Assembly (NCBI GenBank): GCA_018711545.1 | Contig: DVIC01000061.1 | Location: 3,480-67,479 of the forward strand | DNA from: Fimenecus stercoravium | GTDB lineage: Bacteria > Bacillota > Clostridia > Oscillospirales > Acutalibacteraceae | Direction of reading: 5' to 3' | Length of the DNA: 64,000 bases | The notes under the pieces: generated by a model | Told to the model about the DNA's origin: nothing | What the model saw: only the letters and a program-made list of their open reading frames with translations | Database searches by the model: none | Position numbers and translations under genes: made by a program | Part shown: positions 8,318 through 17,500 of the stretch, in pieces | Position numbering within the stretch: the stretch's first letter is position 1 | Layout: each line of letters opens with the position of its first letter

Positions 8318-9022
8318 ATGGAAGCGGTTTACAAACGAATTTTGCTCAAACTCTCGGGCGAGGTGCTCGCGGGTAAGGAAAAGCACGGCATCGATTTTGA
8401 CACCATGCAGGAGATCTGCCGCTGGGTCAACGAATGTGCCAAGCTCGGCGTGCAGATCGGGCTTGTTGTCGGCGGCGGCAACTTTTGGCGCGGCAGAAGC
8501 TCCGGCGATATGGATCGCACCCGTGCCGATCACATCGGTATGCTTGCCACGGCGATGAACGCCCTCGCGCTTGCCGATGCGCTCGAGCAGTACGGCCTGG
8601 AGGTGCGCGTGCAGACCGCCATTGAAATGCGGCAGGTCGCCGAGCCCTATATCCGCAACCGCGCCATTCGCCACTTGGAAAAAGGGCGCGTGGTCATTTT
8701 CGGCTGCGGCACGGGCAATCCGTTCTTCTCGACCGACACGGCGGCAGCGCTGCGTGCGGCGGAGATCGATGCGGACATCATCTTTAAGGCAACGAATGTC
8801 GACGGCGTCTATGACAAGGATCCCAACCGCTTCGCCGACGCGCAGAAGTACGATACCTTGAGCCACACCGAGGTTCTAAGCCGCGGGCTTGCCGTAATGG
8901 ATGCGACGGCAGCATCGCTCTGCCGCGACAACGATATCCCCATCCTCGTATTCAACCTTTCCGACCCGCAGAATATCGTTCGTGCCGCCAAGGGCGAAAA
9001 CATCGGCACGATCGTGAAATAA
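8318..9022 (+). CDS. pyrH: UMP kinase
   Basis: The product is 234 aa, full length. It is an amino-acid-kinase fold with the N-terminal RILLKLSGE phosphate-binding strand, GLVVGGGNFWRGR and the TDTAAALRAAEIDAD segment before the KATNVDGVYDKDP nucleotide-binding loop. It phosphorylates UMP to UDP, is normally hexameric and UTP-inhibited, and is cytosolic. ACGGAGGC precedes the ATG. It is the first gene of a run, and frr follows after 21 nt. The rpsB-tsf genes that often come before pyrH are not in this window. Confidence 0.97.
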   Translation: MEAVYKRILLKLSGEVLAGKEKHGIDFDTMQEICRWVNECAKLGVQIGLVVGGGNFWRGRSSGDMDRTRADHIGMLATAMNALALADALEQYGLEVRVQTAIEMRQVAEPYIRNRAIRHLEKGRVVIFGCGTGNPFFSTDTAAALRAAEIDADIIFKATNVDGVYDKDPNRFADAQKYDTLSHTEVLSRGLAVMDATAASLCRDNDIPILVFNLSDPQNIVRAAKGENIGTIVK

Positions 9023-9043
9023 CCTTATACAGGAGGCGTCAGC

Positions 9044-9598
9044 ATGCAGGAGATCTTTGATTACGCAAACGAAAAAATGGAAAAGAGCTTAAACGCTTTA
9101 CACAATGCGTTCGCGACTATGCGCGCGGGCAGGGCGAGCGTGTCGCTGCTCGACCGCATCGCGGTGGATTATTACGGTGTGCCCACCCCCATTCAGCAGA
9201 TGGCGGCGGTGTCGGTCTCCGAGGGGCGCATCCTCGTGATCCAGCCGTGGGACGTGAGCACCATTTCCGCCATTGAAAAGGCGATCCAGGCGTCGGATCT
9301 CGGGGTCAACCCGCAGGACGACGGCAAGGTGATCCGCCTGATTTTCCCGCCGCTTACAGAGGAAAAGAGAAAGATGCTCGCCAAGGATGTAAGTAAGCTC
9401 GGTGAGGATGCTAAGGTCGCTGTGCGCTCTATTCGCCGCGACTGCATGGAAAAGCTCAAGAAAAAGAAAAAGGACAGCGAGATCACCGAGGACGATCTGC
9501 ACGACGGCGAGGATAAAATTCAGAAAATCACCGATAAATTCATTAAGCGCATCGATGAAATGGTCGATGCAAAAGAAAAGGACATCATGGAGATCTGA
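9044..9598 (+). CDS. frr: Ribosome recycling factor
   Basis: The 184-aa product matches the family length (about 185). It has the head-domain segment RAGRASVSLLDRI followed by VDYYGVPTPIQQMA and the Lys-rich C-terminal helix with DSEITEDDL. RRF splits post-termination ribosomes together with EF-G. An AGGAGGCG ribosome-binding site precedes the ATG. Its place between pyrH and uppS is the standard bacterial arrangement. Confidence 0.97.
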   Translation: MQEIFDYANEKMEKSLNALHNAFATMRAGRASVSLLDRIAVDYYGVPTPIQQMAAVSVSEGRILVIQPWDVSTISAIEKAIQASDLGVNPQDDGKVIRLIFPPLTEEKRKMLAKDVSKLGEDAKVAVRSIRRDCMEKLKKKKKDSEITEDDLHDGEDKIQKITDKFIKRIDEMVDAKEKDIMEI

Positions 9599-9633
9599 CG
9601 GCGCGCTTCGACAGCTGTTTCGGGAGCAAAGTT

Positions 9634-10368
9634 ATGGATAAAGCATCTCTGCCCACCTTTTCCGTTCTGCCGCGCCACGTCGGTATCATTATGGACGGCA
9701 ACGGCAGATGGGCAAAACAACGCGGCCTGCCGCGCTATAAGGGCCATGTCGAGGGCGCGAAGACCTTTCGGAAGATCGGGGAATTCGCGAGCGACCTCGG
9801 CATTGAATGCCTGACCTTTTATGCATTTTCGACGGAGAACTGGTCCCGTCCGCCCGAGGAGGTCGCGGCGATCATGGACCTGTTTCGCGAGTATCTGCGC
9901 GAGCTTGATATGTGCAAGGCGGAAAACGAGGAAAAAGGCATAAAGGTCAATTTTATCGGCGACCGGGTCGGCATCCCGAAAGACATCCAGCGCATGATGA
10001 AATACAGTGAGCGCATCACGCGCAAGAAGGAACATGTCATTTTGAATATCGCCGTCAATTACGGCGGCCGGCAGGAGATCCTGCACGGCGTGCGTGCGCT
10101 TGCGCATGAGGTCGAAAAAGGGAAGCTCAAGGCGAAGGACATCACCGAGCAGATGCTTTCGGATCAACTGTATACGAAGGGGCTGCCCGATCCCGACCTT
10201 ATCATCCGTCCGAGCGGCGAATACCGCCTGTCGAACTTCCTTTTGTGGCAGTCGGCATATGCGGAGCTTTGGTTCTCCGACGTGCTGTGGCCCGATTTTA
10301 CCGAAGAGAATTTTGTGGAGGCGCTGCGGGCTTACGAGCACCGCAATCGGCGCTTCGGCGGGGTGTAA
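9634..10368 (+). CDS. uppS: Isoprenyl transferase (undecaprenyl diphosphate synthase)
   Basis: This 244-aa cis-prenyltransferase shows HVGIIMDGNGRWA (catalytic Asp21 and the diphosphate-binding Gly-Asn-Gly-Arg), the FYAFSTENW block and the C-terminal RPSGEYRLSNFLLWQ...WPDF signature. It condenses FPP with IPP to C55-PP, the lipid carrier for peptidoglycan. The start is preceded by GGGAG. It lies with cdsA, dxr and ispG, so isoprenoid supply and use are grouped here. Confidence 0.97.
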   Translation: MDKASLPTFSVLPRHVGIIMDGNGRWAKQRGLPRYKGHVEGAKTFRKIGEFASDLGIECLTFYAFSTENWSRPPEEVAAIMDLFREYLRELDMCKAENEEKGIKVNFIGDRVGIPKDIQRMMKYSERITRKKEHVILNIAVNYGGRQEILHGVRALAHEVEKGKLKAKDITEQMLSDQLYTKGLPDPDLIIRPSGEYRLSNFLLWQSAYAELWFSDVLWPDFTEENFVEALRAYEHRNRRFGGV

Positions 10369-10414
10369 CACAGATTCTCCGGGCGGGAGAAAGAGAAACC
10401 TATGGAGGCATTGT

Positions 10415-11275
10415 ATGCTGAAACGTATCGTGGTCGGCGTGATCGCCGCGGCACTTGCAATTACAGTGATCGCGTTCCGTGACACGCCCGCTATGCCCAT
10501 TGTGCTCGCCGTGCTTTCCTGCATTGCAACGTACGAGATAGAAAAATGTGTACAGCTCAAAAATAAGGCGATCGAAGTGGTCAGCCTTGTGTTTTCGGCG
10601 CTGGTGCCGCTGTATTATACCTATGCCGGTGCGCTTGCCGAAGCAGGCTTGAACCTGCCCACGACGGCGGTGGTCGCGCTGTATGCGATCCTGCTGTTTA
10701 TTCTGATGCTCGCAAATTACGAGCATACCAAATTTGAGGACGTCGCGGCGGTGCTGGTTGCGAGTATCTTCGTACCGTGGGCATTTTCCTCACTCGCGCT
10801 GCTCTCTGCGATAGACACGCGCTTCCCTGAGGAGTTCGACGGCTACCACGGGCTGTTTTTCATTCTGTTCGCGCTGTTCTGTGCGCTGATCACCGACACG
10901 TTCGCCTATTTTACCGGCAAGTTCTTAGGGAAGCACAAGCTGACGAAGATCAGCCCGAAAAAGACCGTGGAGGGCGCGATCGGCGGCGTGATCGGCGGGA
11001 TCTTGAGCAGTGTGATCCTGTTCGCGGTGTTTGACACCTACTTCTTTACGGTACATACCATCGGTTATTTGGAGATCGTGATTCTTTCGGCGGTGCTGTC
11101 GGTCGTCGGCATGTGCGGTGACCTGACCGCATCGGTCGTCAAGCGCAATTTCGGCGTCAAGGATTTCGGTAAGCTGTTTCCCGGGCACGGCGGCGTGATG
11201 GATCGCTGTGACAGCGTTCTGTTCGTCTCGTCGGCGCTGTATGCCTTGATTTTACTGACAAGGACGGTATTCTGA
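10415..11275 (+). CDS. cdsA: Phosphatidate cytidylyltransferase (CDP-DAG synthase)
   Basis: The product is 286 aa from ATG 10415, preceded by TGGAGG; the open frame reaches back to 10094 but only as an overlap with uppS. It is a polytopic membrane protein with about eight hydrophobic segments and the C-terminal CTP-transferase signature SVVKRNFGVKDFGKLFPGHGG with DR following. It makes CDP-diacylglycerol from phosphatidic acid and CTP. Its stop overlaps the dxr start by one base (TGATG). Confidence 0.96.
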   Translation: MLKRIVVGVIAAALAITVIAFRDTPAMPIVLAVLSCIATYEIEKCVQLKNKAIEVVSLVFSALVPLYYTYAGALAEAGLNLPTTAVVALYAILLFILMLANYEHTKFEDVAAVLVASIFVPWAFSSLALLSAIDTRFPEEFDGYHGLFFILFALFCALITDTFAYFTGKFLGKHKLTKISPKKTVEGAIGGVIGGILSSVILFAVFDTYFFTVHTIGYLEIVILSAVLSVVGMCGDLTASVVKRNFGVKDFGKLFPGHGGVMDRCDSVLFVSSALYALILLTRTVF

Positions 11276-12420
11276 TGACGAAGTCATTATGCATATTGGG
11301 CTCGACCGGCTCCATCGGCACACAAAGTCTTGACGTTGCCCGCATGCGCGGGTATACCGTCGAGGCTTTGACTGCTTATTCGGACGTAAAAACGATGGAG
11401 GAACAGATTCGGGAGTTCCGCCCGCAGTACGCCGCTATGGCGGATGAAGCGGCAGCGGCAGATTTGAAAACGCGCGTTGCGGACACAAGCACAAAGGTGC
11501 TTGCAGGTTCGGCGGGCGTGGAATTCTGTGCGTCACAAAGTGCGGCGGATACGGTCTTAAATTCGATCGTCGGCATGGCGGGGCTTGCACCCACGCTTGC
11601 GGCGATCCGTGCGAAAAAGTGCATCGCGCTTGCCAATAAGGAAACGCTGGTCGCAGGCGGGCAGCTGGTCATGGAGCTTTCAAAGCAGAACGGCGTGCCG
11701 ATTTTGCCTGTCGATTCCGAGCATTCCGCGATTTTTCAAGCCCTCCAGGGCGCACCGACGAACCGCGCGCTCAAAAAGATCATTTTAACGGCTTCCGGCG
11801 GGCCGTTTTTCGGCAAAACCGCCGAGGAGCTTAAAAACGTGACCGTGAAGGATGCCCTGCACCACCCGAATTGGGCAATGGGCGCGAAGATCACGGTCGA
11901 TTCCGCCACAATGATGAATAAGGGGCTCGAGCTCATTGAGGCGGTCTGGCTGTTCGGCGTGTCGCCCGACGCAGTGCAGATCGTCGTCCACCGCGAAAGT
12001 ATCCTGCATTCCGCCGTTGTGTACGATGACAACTCCGTCATCGGGCAGATGGGGCTTCCCGATATGCGTATTCCCATCCAATATGCGCTCACGTACCCCG
12101 AACGCTATGCTTCGCCCGTCGGGGAGCTGGATTTTGCGGCTTTGGGCAAAATGACCTTTTATGAACCGGATTACGAGACGTTCCGATGCATAAATCTGTG
12201 CCGCCGCGCCATACATAAAGGTGGGCTGCTTCCTGCGGCGGTCAACTCCGCCAACGAGCAGGCGAACGCCATGTTCCGAAACGGCGAGATCGGTTTTCTG
12301 GAGATCGCCGAGCGCGTTGAGCGGGTGCTGGAATCCGCACCGCAGAAGGAGACCTACACGTACGAAGACATTCTGGAGATCGACCGTTTCGCGCGCGAAG
12401 CGGTGCGAGGTGGCAAATGA
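11275..12420 (+). CDS. dxr: 1-deoxy-D-xylulose-5-phosphate reductoisomerase
   Basis: This 381-aa enzyme catalyses the first committed step of the MEP isoprenoid pathway, NADPH-dependent conversion of DXP to MEP. Visible motifs are the nucleotide-binding GSTGSIGTQSLDV, the ANKETLVAGG loop, VDSEHSAIFQ (metal ligands) and NPNWAMG-like HHPNWAMGAKITVDSATMMNKG. Coupled translation with cdsA (TGATG) and rseP (ATGA) is evident. ispG, acting later in the pathway, is two genes downstream. Confidence 0.97.
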   Translation: MTKSLCILGSTGSIGTQSLDVARMRGYTVEALTAYSDVKTMEEQIREFRPQYAAMADEAAAADLKTRVADTSTKVLAGSAGVEFCASQSAADTVLNSIVGMAGLAPTLAAIRAKKCIALANKETLVAGGQLVMELSKQNGVPILPVDSEHSAIFQALQGAPTNRALKKIILTASGGPFFGKTAEELKNVTVKDALHHPNWAMGAKITVDSATMMNKGLELIEAVWLFGVSPDAVQIVVHRESILHSAVVYDDNSVIGQMGLPDMRIPIQYALTYPERYASPVGELDFAALGKMTFYEPDYETFRCINLCRRAIHKGGLLPAAVNSANEQANAMFRNGEIGFLEIAERVERVLESAPQKETYTYEDILEIDRFAREAVRGGK

Positions 12421-13508
12421 GAGCACTTTTACTGGAAATCACAGCGTCGTCCGTCTGGAGCAAGGTGTGGACCGTAGCGGTCGCGCTGTTGTTCTTCGGG
12501 CTGATGATCATGCTGCACGAGTTCGGGCACTTCACCTGCGCGAAGCTCTTTAAAGTCAAGGTCAACGAGTTTTCGCTCGGCATGGGTCCTGCGCTTTTTA
12601 AGCGCAAACGCGGCGACACGCAGTATGCGGTGCGCCTGTTCCCCATCGGCGGCTATGTCTCCATGGAGGGTGAGGACGCCGACAGTGAGGATGACCGTGC
12701 GTTCGGGAAAAAACCCGTTTGGCAAAGGATCATTATCGTCGCGGCGGGCGCGATCATGAATTTGCTGTTAGGAATCCTGCTGATTATCCTGATGCTTTCC
12801 ACCGGCGGCGACCTTATCGGTAGCAACGTCATCCATTCTATGACGGAAGATTCCGTCAGCGCGCAGTACGGGCTGCAAGAGGGCGACCGCTTTTTGGAGA
12901 TCGACGGGCACCATGTTTGGTCGGACTTAGATCTGAGCTTCCTGCTTTCGCGCAGCGACGACGGCGTATTTGATTTCGTCGTGGAGCGCGACGGCGAAAA
13001 GGTCACGCTAAATGATGTGCACTTTGCCACCGAAGAGGTAGACGGCGTCACGCTCGTCCACTACGATTTCATCATCATAGGCGAAACCCCGAACTTCTGG
13101 AACGTCACCAAAAATGCGTTTACGCAGTCCGCCTCCATCGTGCGCATGGTCTGGCTAAGTTTGTTTGACCTTGTAACGGGGCGCTACGGGCTGTCGCAGC
13201 TGGCGGGACCTATCGGCACCATGGATATCATTTCCGACGTGACCGCGACGGCGGCTTCGTCGGGCAACATCGGCAATCTTTTGATGATCCTTGCGTTTAT
13301 CACCATCAACATCGGCGTGGCAAACCTTTTGCCCCTGCCCGCACTCGACGGCGGACGGCTGCTGTTTTTGGTGATCGAGGGCATCCGACGCAAGCCCGTC
13401 AACCCGAAATACGAGGGCTATGTGCATGCGGCGGGCATGGTGCTGCTTTTGCTGCTGATGGTCGTGGTATCGCTCAATGATATTTTGCGCATCGCGCGCG
13501 GCGGATAG
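12417..13508 (+). CDS. rseP: Site-2 intramembrane metalloprotease (RseP family)
   Basis: The product is 363 aa. The zinc site HEFGH is at residues 34-38 in the first membrane helix, followed by a PDZ domain (about residues 130-210) and the second catalytic helix carrying LLPLPALDGGRLLF. The family cleaves membrane-bound anti-sigma factors or signal peptides inside the membrane. The substrate here is unknown. It overlaps dxr by ATGA and precedes ispG by 10 nt. Confidence 0.95.
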   Translation: MRALLLEITASSVWSKVWTVAVALLFFGLMIMLHEFGHFTCAKLFKVKVNEFSLGMGPALFKRKRGDTQYAVRLFPIGGYVSMEGEDADSEDDRAFGKKPVWQRIIIVAAGAIMNLLLGILLIILMLSTGGDLIGSNVIHSMTEDSVSAQYGLQEGDRFLEIDGHHVWSDLDLSFLLSRSDDGVFDFVVERDGEKVTLNDVHFATEEVDGVTLVHYDFIIIGETPNFWNVTKNAFTQSASIVRMVWLSLFDLVTGRYGLSQLAGPIGTMDIISDVTATAASSGNIGNLLMILAFITINIGVANLLPLPALDGGRLLFLVIEGIRRKPVNPKYEGYVHAAGMVLLLLLMVVVSLNDILRIARGG

Positions 13509-13518
13509 GGTGAGAAAA

Positions 13519-14571
13519 ATGGCGGAACGAAGAAAGAGTAAGGCGGTCAAAGCGGGATCGCTTCAAATCGGCGGCGGCGCGCACATCAGCGTACAGTCCA
13601 TGCTCAATATCCCTGCGGAGGATGCGGCGGGCAACGTGCGCCAGGCAAAGGCGCTGGAAGACGCCGGCTGCGAAATGGTGCGTCTGACCGTGCCGAACGT
13701 AGAGGCGGCGCGCACGCTTGCGGCGGTGAAGGAAGCGGTCTCGATCCCTGTGGTCGCCGACATCCACTTTGACTACAAATGCGCGCTCGAAAGCGTGGCG
13801 GCGGGGGCGGATAAGATCCGCATCAACCCCGGCAACATCGGTTCCCCCGACCGCGTCAAAGCGGTGGCGGACGCCTGCCGGCAAAAAGGCGTGCCCATCC
13901 GCATCGGCGTCAATTCCGGGTCGCTCGAAAAAGAGCTGCTTGCAAAATACGGCTCGCCCACAGCGGAAGCGCTTTGTGAAAGCGCCCTCCGGCACGCCGC
14001 GCTTCTGGAACGCTATGATTTTGACGACATCGTGATTTCTATCAAATCCTCCAATGTCCGGCGCATGGTCGAAGCCTACCGGCGTATTGCCGAGCTGTGC
14101 GACTACCCGCTGCACCTCGGCGTGACGGAGGCGGGCACGGAGCATATGGCGCTTGTGAAATCCGCGGCGGGTATCGGCGCGCTGCTTCTCGACGGCATCG
14201 GCGACACCATCCGCGTGTCCATGACCGCCGACCCCGTGCGCGAGATCGCGGCGGGCTTTGATATTTTAAAGGCGGTGGGTTTGAAAACCGACTGCCCGCA
14301 GATCGTCTCCTGCCCCACCTGCGGGCGCACAAAGATCGACCTGATTTCACTTGCCAACCGAGTGGAAGAAGCCCTGCGCGGCTGTAAAAAGCCGATCACC
14401 GTTGCGGTGATGGGGTGTGCGGTCAACGGTCCCGGCGAAGCGCGCGAGGCGGACATCGGCGTGGCGGGCGGCGACGGCAGCGGTCTGATCTTCCGGCACG
14501 GGGAGATCTTGCGCAAGGTCCCCGAATCGGAGATCGTCGACACGTTATTGCAGGAAATCGAAAAATTATAA
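13519..14571 (+). CDS. ispG: 4-hydroxy-3-methylbut-2-enyl diphosphate synthase (flavodoxin type)
   Basis: The product is 350 aa from ATG 13519, which has GGGTGAG 4 nt upstream; an in-frame GTG at 13510 is less likely. The N-terminal TIM barrel shows VQSMLNIPAEDA and VADIHFDYK. The C-terminal domain carries the [4Fe-4S] ligands in SCPTCGRTKIDL and MGCAVNGPGE. It converts MEcPP to HMBPP in the MEP pathway. The length is that of the short bacterial form. The polC start follows after 24 nt. Confidence 0.96.
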   Translation: MAERRKSKAVKAGSLQIGGGAHISVQSMLNIPAEDAAGNVRQAKALEDAGCEMVRLTVPNVEAARTLAAVKEAVSIPVVADIHFDYKCALESVAAGADKIRINPGNIGSPDRVKAVADACRQKGVPIRIGVNSGSLEKELLAKYGSPTAEALCESALRHAALLERYDFDDIVISIKSSNVRRMVEAYRRIAELCDYPLHLGVTEAGTEHMALVKSAAGIGALLLDGIGDTIRVSMTADPVREIAAGFDILKAVGLKTDCPQIVSCPTCGRTKIDLISLANRVEEALRGCKKPITVAVMGCAVNGPGEAREADIGVAGGDGSGLIFRHGEILRKVPESEIVDTLLQEIEKL

Positions 14572-14595
14572 GGCACATCGATAAGGAACATAAGC

Positions 14596-17500
14596 ATGAC
14601 CCGATTTTACGACCTGTTTTCCGACTGCCGCGCGTCACTTGAACCCTTTGAAGCGGCGCTGACGGCTACGGAAATCTTAAAAATCGAACACGACGGCGCA
14701 CACCGTCACCTTACGGTGACGGTGCGCTTTGCGCATCCCGTCTCCTCGCGTATGCTCGACTCGATCGCCGCGTGCGTTACCGAATCGCTCGGCGGCGCGG
14801 CGCAGGTGGAGCTTTTACCGCGCTTTGATCGCACGCAGTTAGACAGCGCCTACGCGCCGGAACTAACCGCATACCTCAAAAAACATGTCGCCGTTGCAAA
14901 CGGCTTTTTAGACGACGCCGAATGGGATATTTCGCCCGACGCCGTTCGCGTAACACTGCACCACGGCGGCAAGGCGATCTTGGAAAACGGCGGCTTTGCC
15001 GAAGCGCTGCGCCGGGTCGTTTCGGAACGCTTCGGTGCAGAACCGACGGTCCGCCTCGAAGAAGCGCAGGTGGATATCGCACAGTCCCTGCAGGCCGCGC
15101 AGGCAAGTATTGACGCACGCGACCGCGCCGCCAGAGCCGCGGCGGCAAACGAGCAGAAATACGGCAGGGGCGCCAAGGTGCAAAAGGCCGAAAAGGCATC
15201 GGAAAACGAACCCCCGCGCGAGCATGTCGTGAAAGAGGGCATACCCTATTATCTCGAAAGCGTCCGCCCCATTTTCGGCAATATCATCCGCAGCGAGCCC
15301 ATCCGCATCGCCGACATCGAGCTGCCCGAGACCGAACAGGACGAGATCCCCGTAACGGTCTGGGGTCGCGTGTTCAGCTTTGAGGAACGCACCAGCAAAA
15401 AGGGCAAGCATAAGATCATCAATTTCTTTTTGACCGACGACAGCTATTCGTTCCCCGTCTCCATGATCGTCAAGATCGAGCAAAGCGATACGCTGCTGGA
15501 AAAGCTCAAAAACGGCGTACATATCCTGCTGCACGGCAACGTGAAATTCGATTCCTTTAAGCGCGATTACATCATCGACCCGCGTGCCGTGAGCACGACC
15601 GAAAAAATCGAAAAAGAGGACAACGCCCCCGAAAAGCGCGTGGAGCTGCATCTGCACACCAACATGTCCCAAATGGACGGCATGACGCCCGCAAAAACGC
15701 TTGTGGAGCGCGCCATTCGCTGGGGGCACAAGGCGGTCGCCATCACCGACCACGGCTGTGTGCAGGCGTTCCCCGACGCGATGAACGCCGCGAAAGGCAA
15801 GATCAAGATCATCTATGGGGTGGAGTCCTACTTTGTGGACGACTTAAAAGAGCCGGGCAAGGATTATAAAGAGCTGCGCTCGTACCACCAGATCATTTTG
15901 GCGAAGAACCTGACGGGGCTTAAAAACCTGTATAAGCTCATTTCACTTTCCAATACCAAATATTTCTACAAGCGGCCGCGCACGCTCAAGTCGGAGCTCA
16001 TCAAGCACCGCGAAGGGCTGATCCTCGGCTCGGCGTGCGAGGCGGGCGAATTGTACCGCGCCGTGCTCGAGGAGCGTCCCGAAGAAGAGATCCTGGAAAT
16101 TGCGAATTTCTACGATTATCTGGAGATCCAGCCCACGGGCAACAACCGCTTTATGATCGCCGCACACTCCGACCCGAACGCGAAAAATCCCGAGCGCAAC
16201 CGGGAGTTCGATAAGATCACCTGCGAGGCGGACATCGAAAACATCAACCGCAAGATCATCGCCATCGCCGACCGCCTCGGCAAGCCGGTCGTTGCGACCT
16301 GCGACGTGCATTTTATTGACCCCGAGGATGCAAAATACCGCGAGATCCTGATGGCGGCGCAGGGCTTCTCCGACGCCGACCATCAGGCGCCGCTGTTTTT
16401 CCGCACGACTGAAGAAATGCTCGCCGAGTTCCAGTATCTCGGTGAGGAGACCGCCCATGAGGTGGTTATCGAAAACCCGAACCGCATCGCCGATATGGTC
16501 GAGGTCATGCGCCCGTTCCCCGACGGCACCTACCAGCCGTCTATCCCGGGGTCGGAAGAGCAGCTTCGGGAGATCTGCTGGAACAAGGCGAAGGCTTGGT
16601 ATGAATTTGAGGGCAAAGTGCCCGAGATCGTCGAAACGCGCTTGAACCGCGAGCTCGATTCGATCATTGAAAACGGCTTCGCGGTGCTGTATATCATTGC
16701 GCAAAAGCTGGTGTGGGATTCTGAAGATCACGGCTACCATGTCGGTTCGCGAGGGTCGGTCGGCTCGTCGTTCGTGGCGACCATGGCGGGCATTTCCGAG
16801 GTCAACCCCTTGGCGCCGCATTACCGCTGCCCGAACTGCCGCTATTCCGAATTCTATACGCACAACGAATACGGTTCCGGCTTTGACATGCCCAAAAAGA
16901 ACTGCCCGCACTGCGGTACGGACATGGTGCGCGACGGGCATGAGATCCCGTTCGAGACCTTCCTCGGCTTCCACGGCGACAAAGCGCCCGATATCGACCT
17001 GAACTTCTCCGGCGAATATCAGGGCAAGGCGCACCGCTACACGGAAGAGCTGTTCGGCTCCGCGAACGTCTTTAAGGCGGGCACCATCGCCACCGTTGCG
17101 GATAAAACCGCTTATGGCTTTGTGAAAAACTATTTGGAGGAACGCGGCTTACATGTCAACCGTGCCGAAGAACAGCGGCTGGTGGACGGCTGCACGGGCG
17201 TCAAGCGTACCACGGGGCAGCACCCGGGCGGCATGGTCGTCGTGCCGAGCAACTTTGATGTGTGGGATTTCACCCCGGTGCAGTATCCCGCAGACGATGT
17301 GGGCAGCGACATGGAAACGACGCACTTCGACTTCCATTCCCTGCACGATACGATTTTGAAGCTCGACATTCTCGGGCACGATGTGCCCACGCTCTATAAG
17401 CATTTGGAGGACTTGACGGGCATCAACGTCATGGATGTGGACGTTTGCGATCCGCAGATCGTCCGCCTTTGCACGAGCCCCGAACCGCTGGGCGTGACCG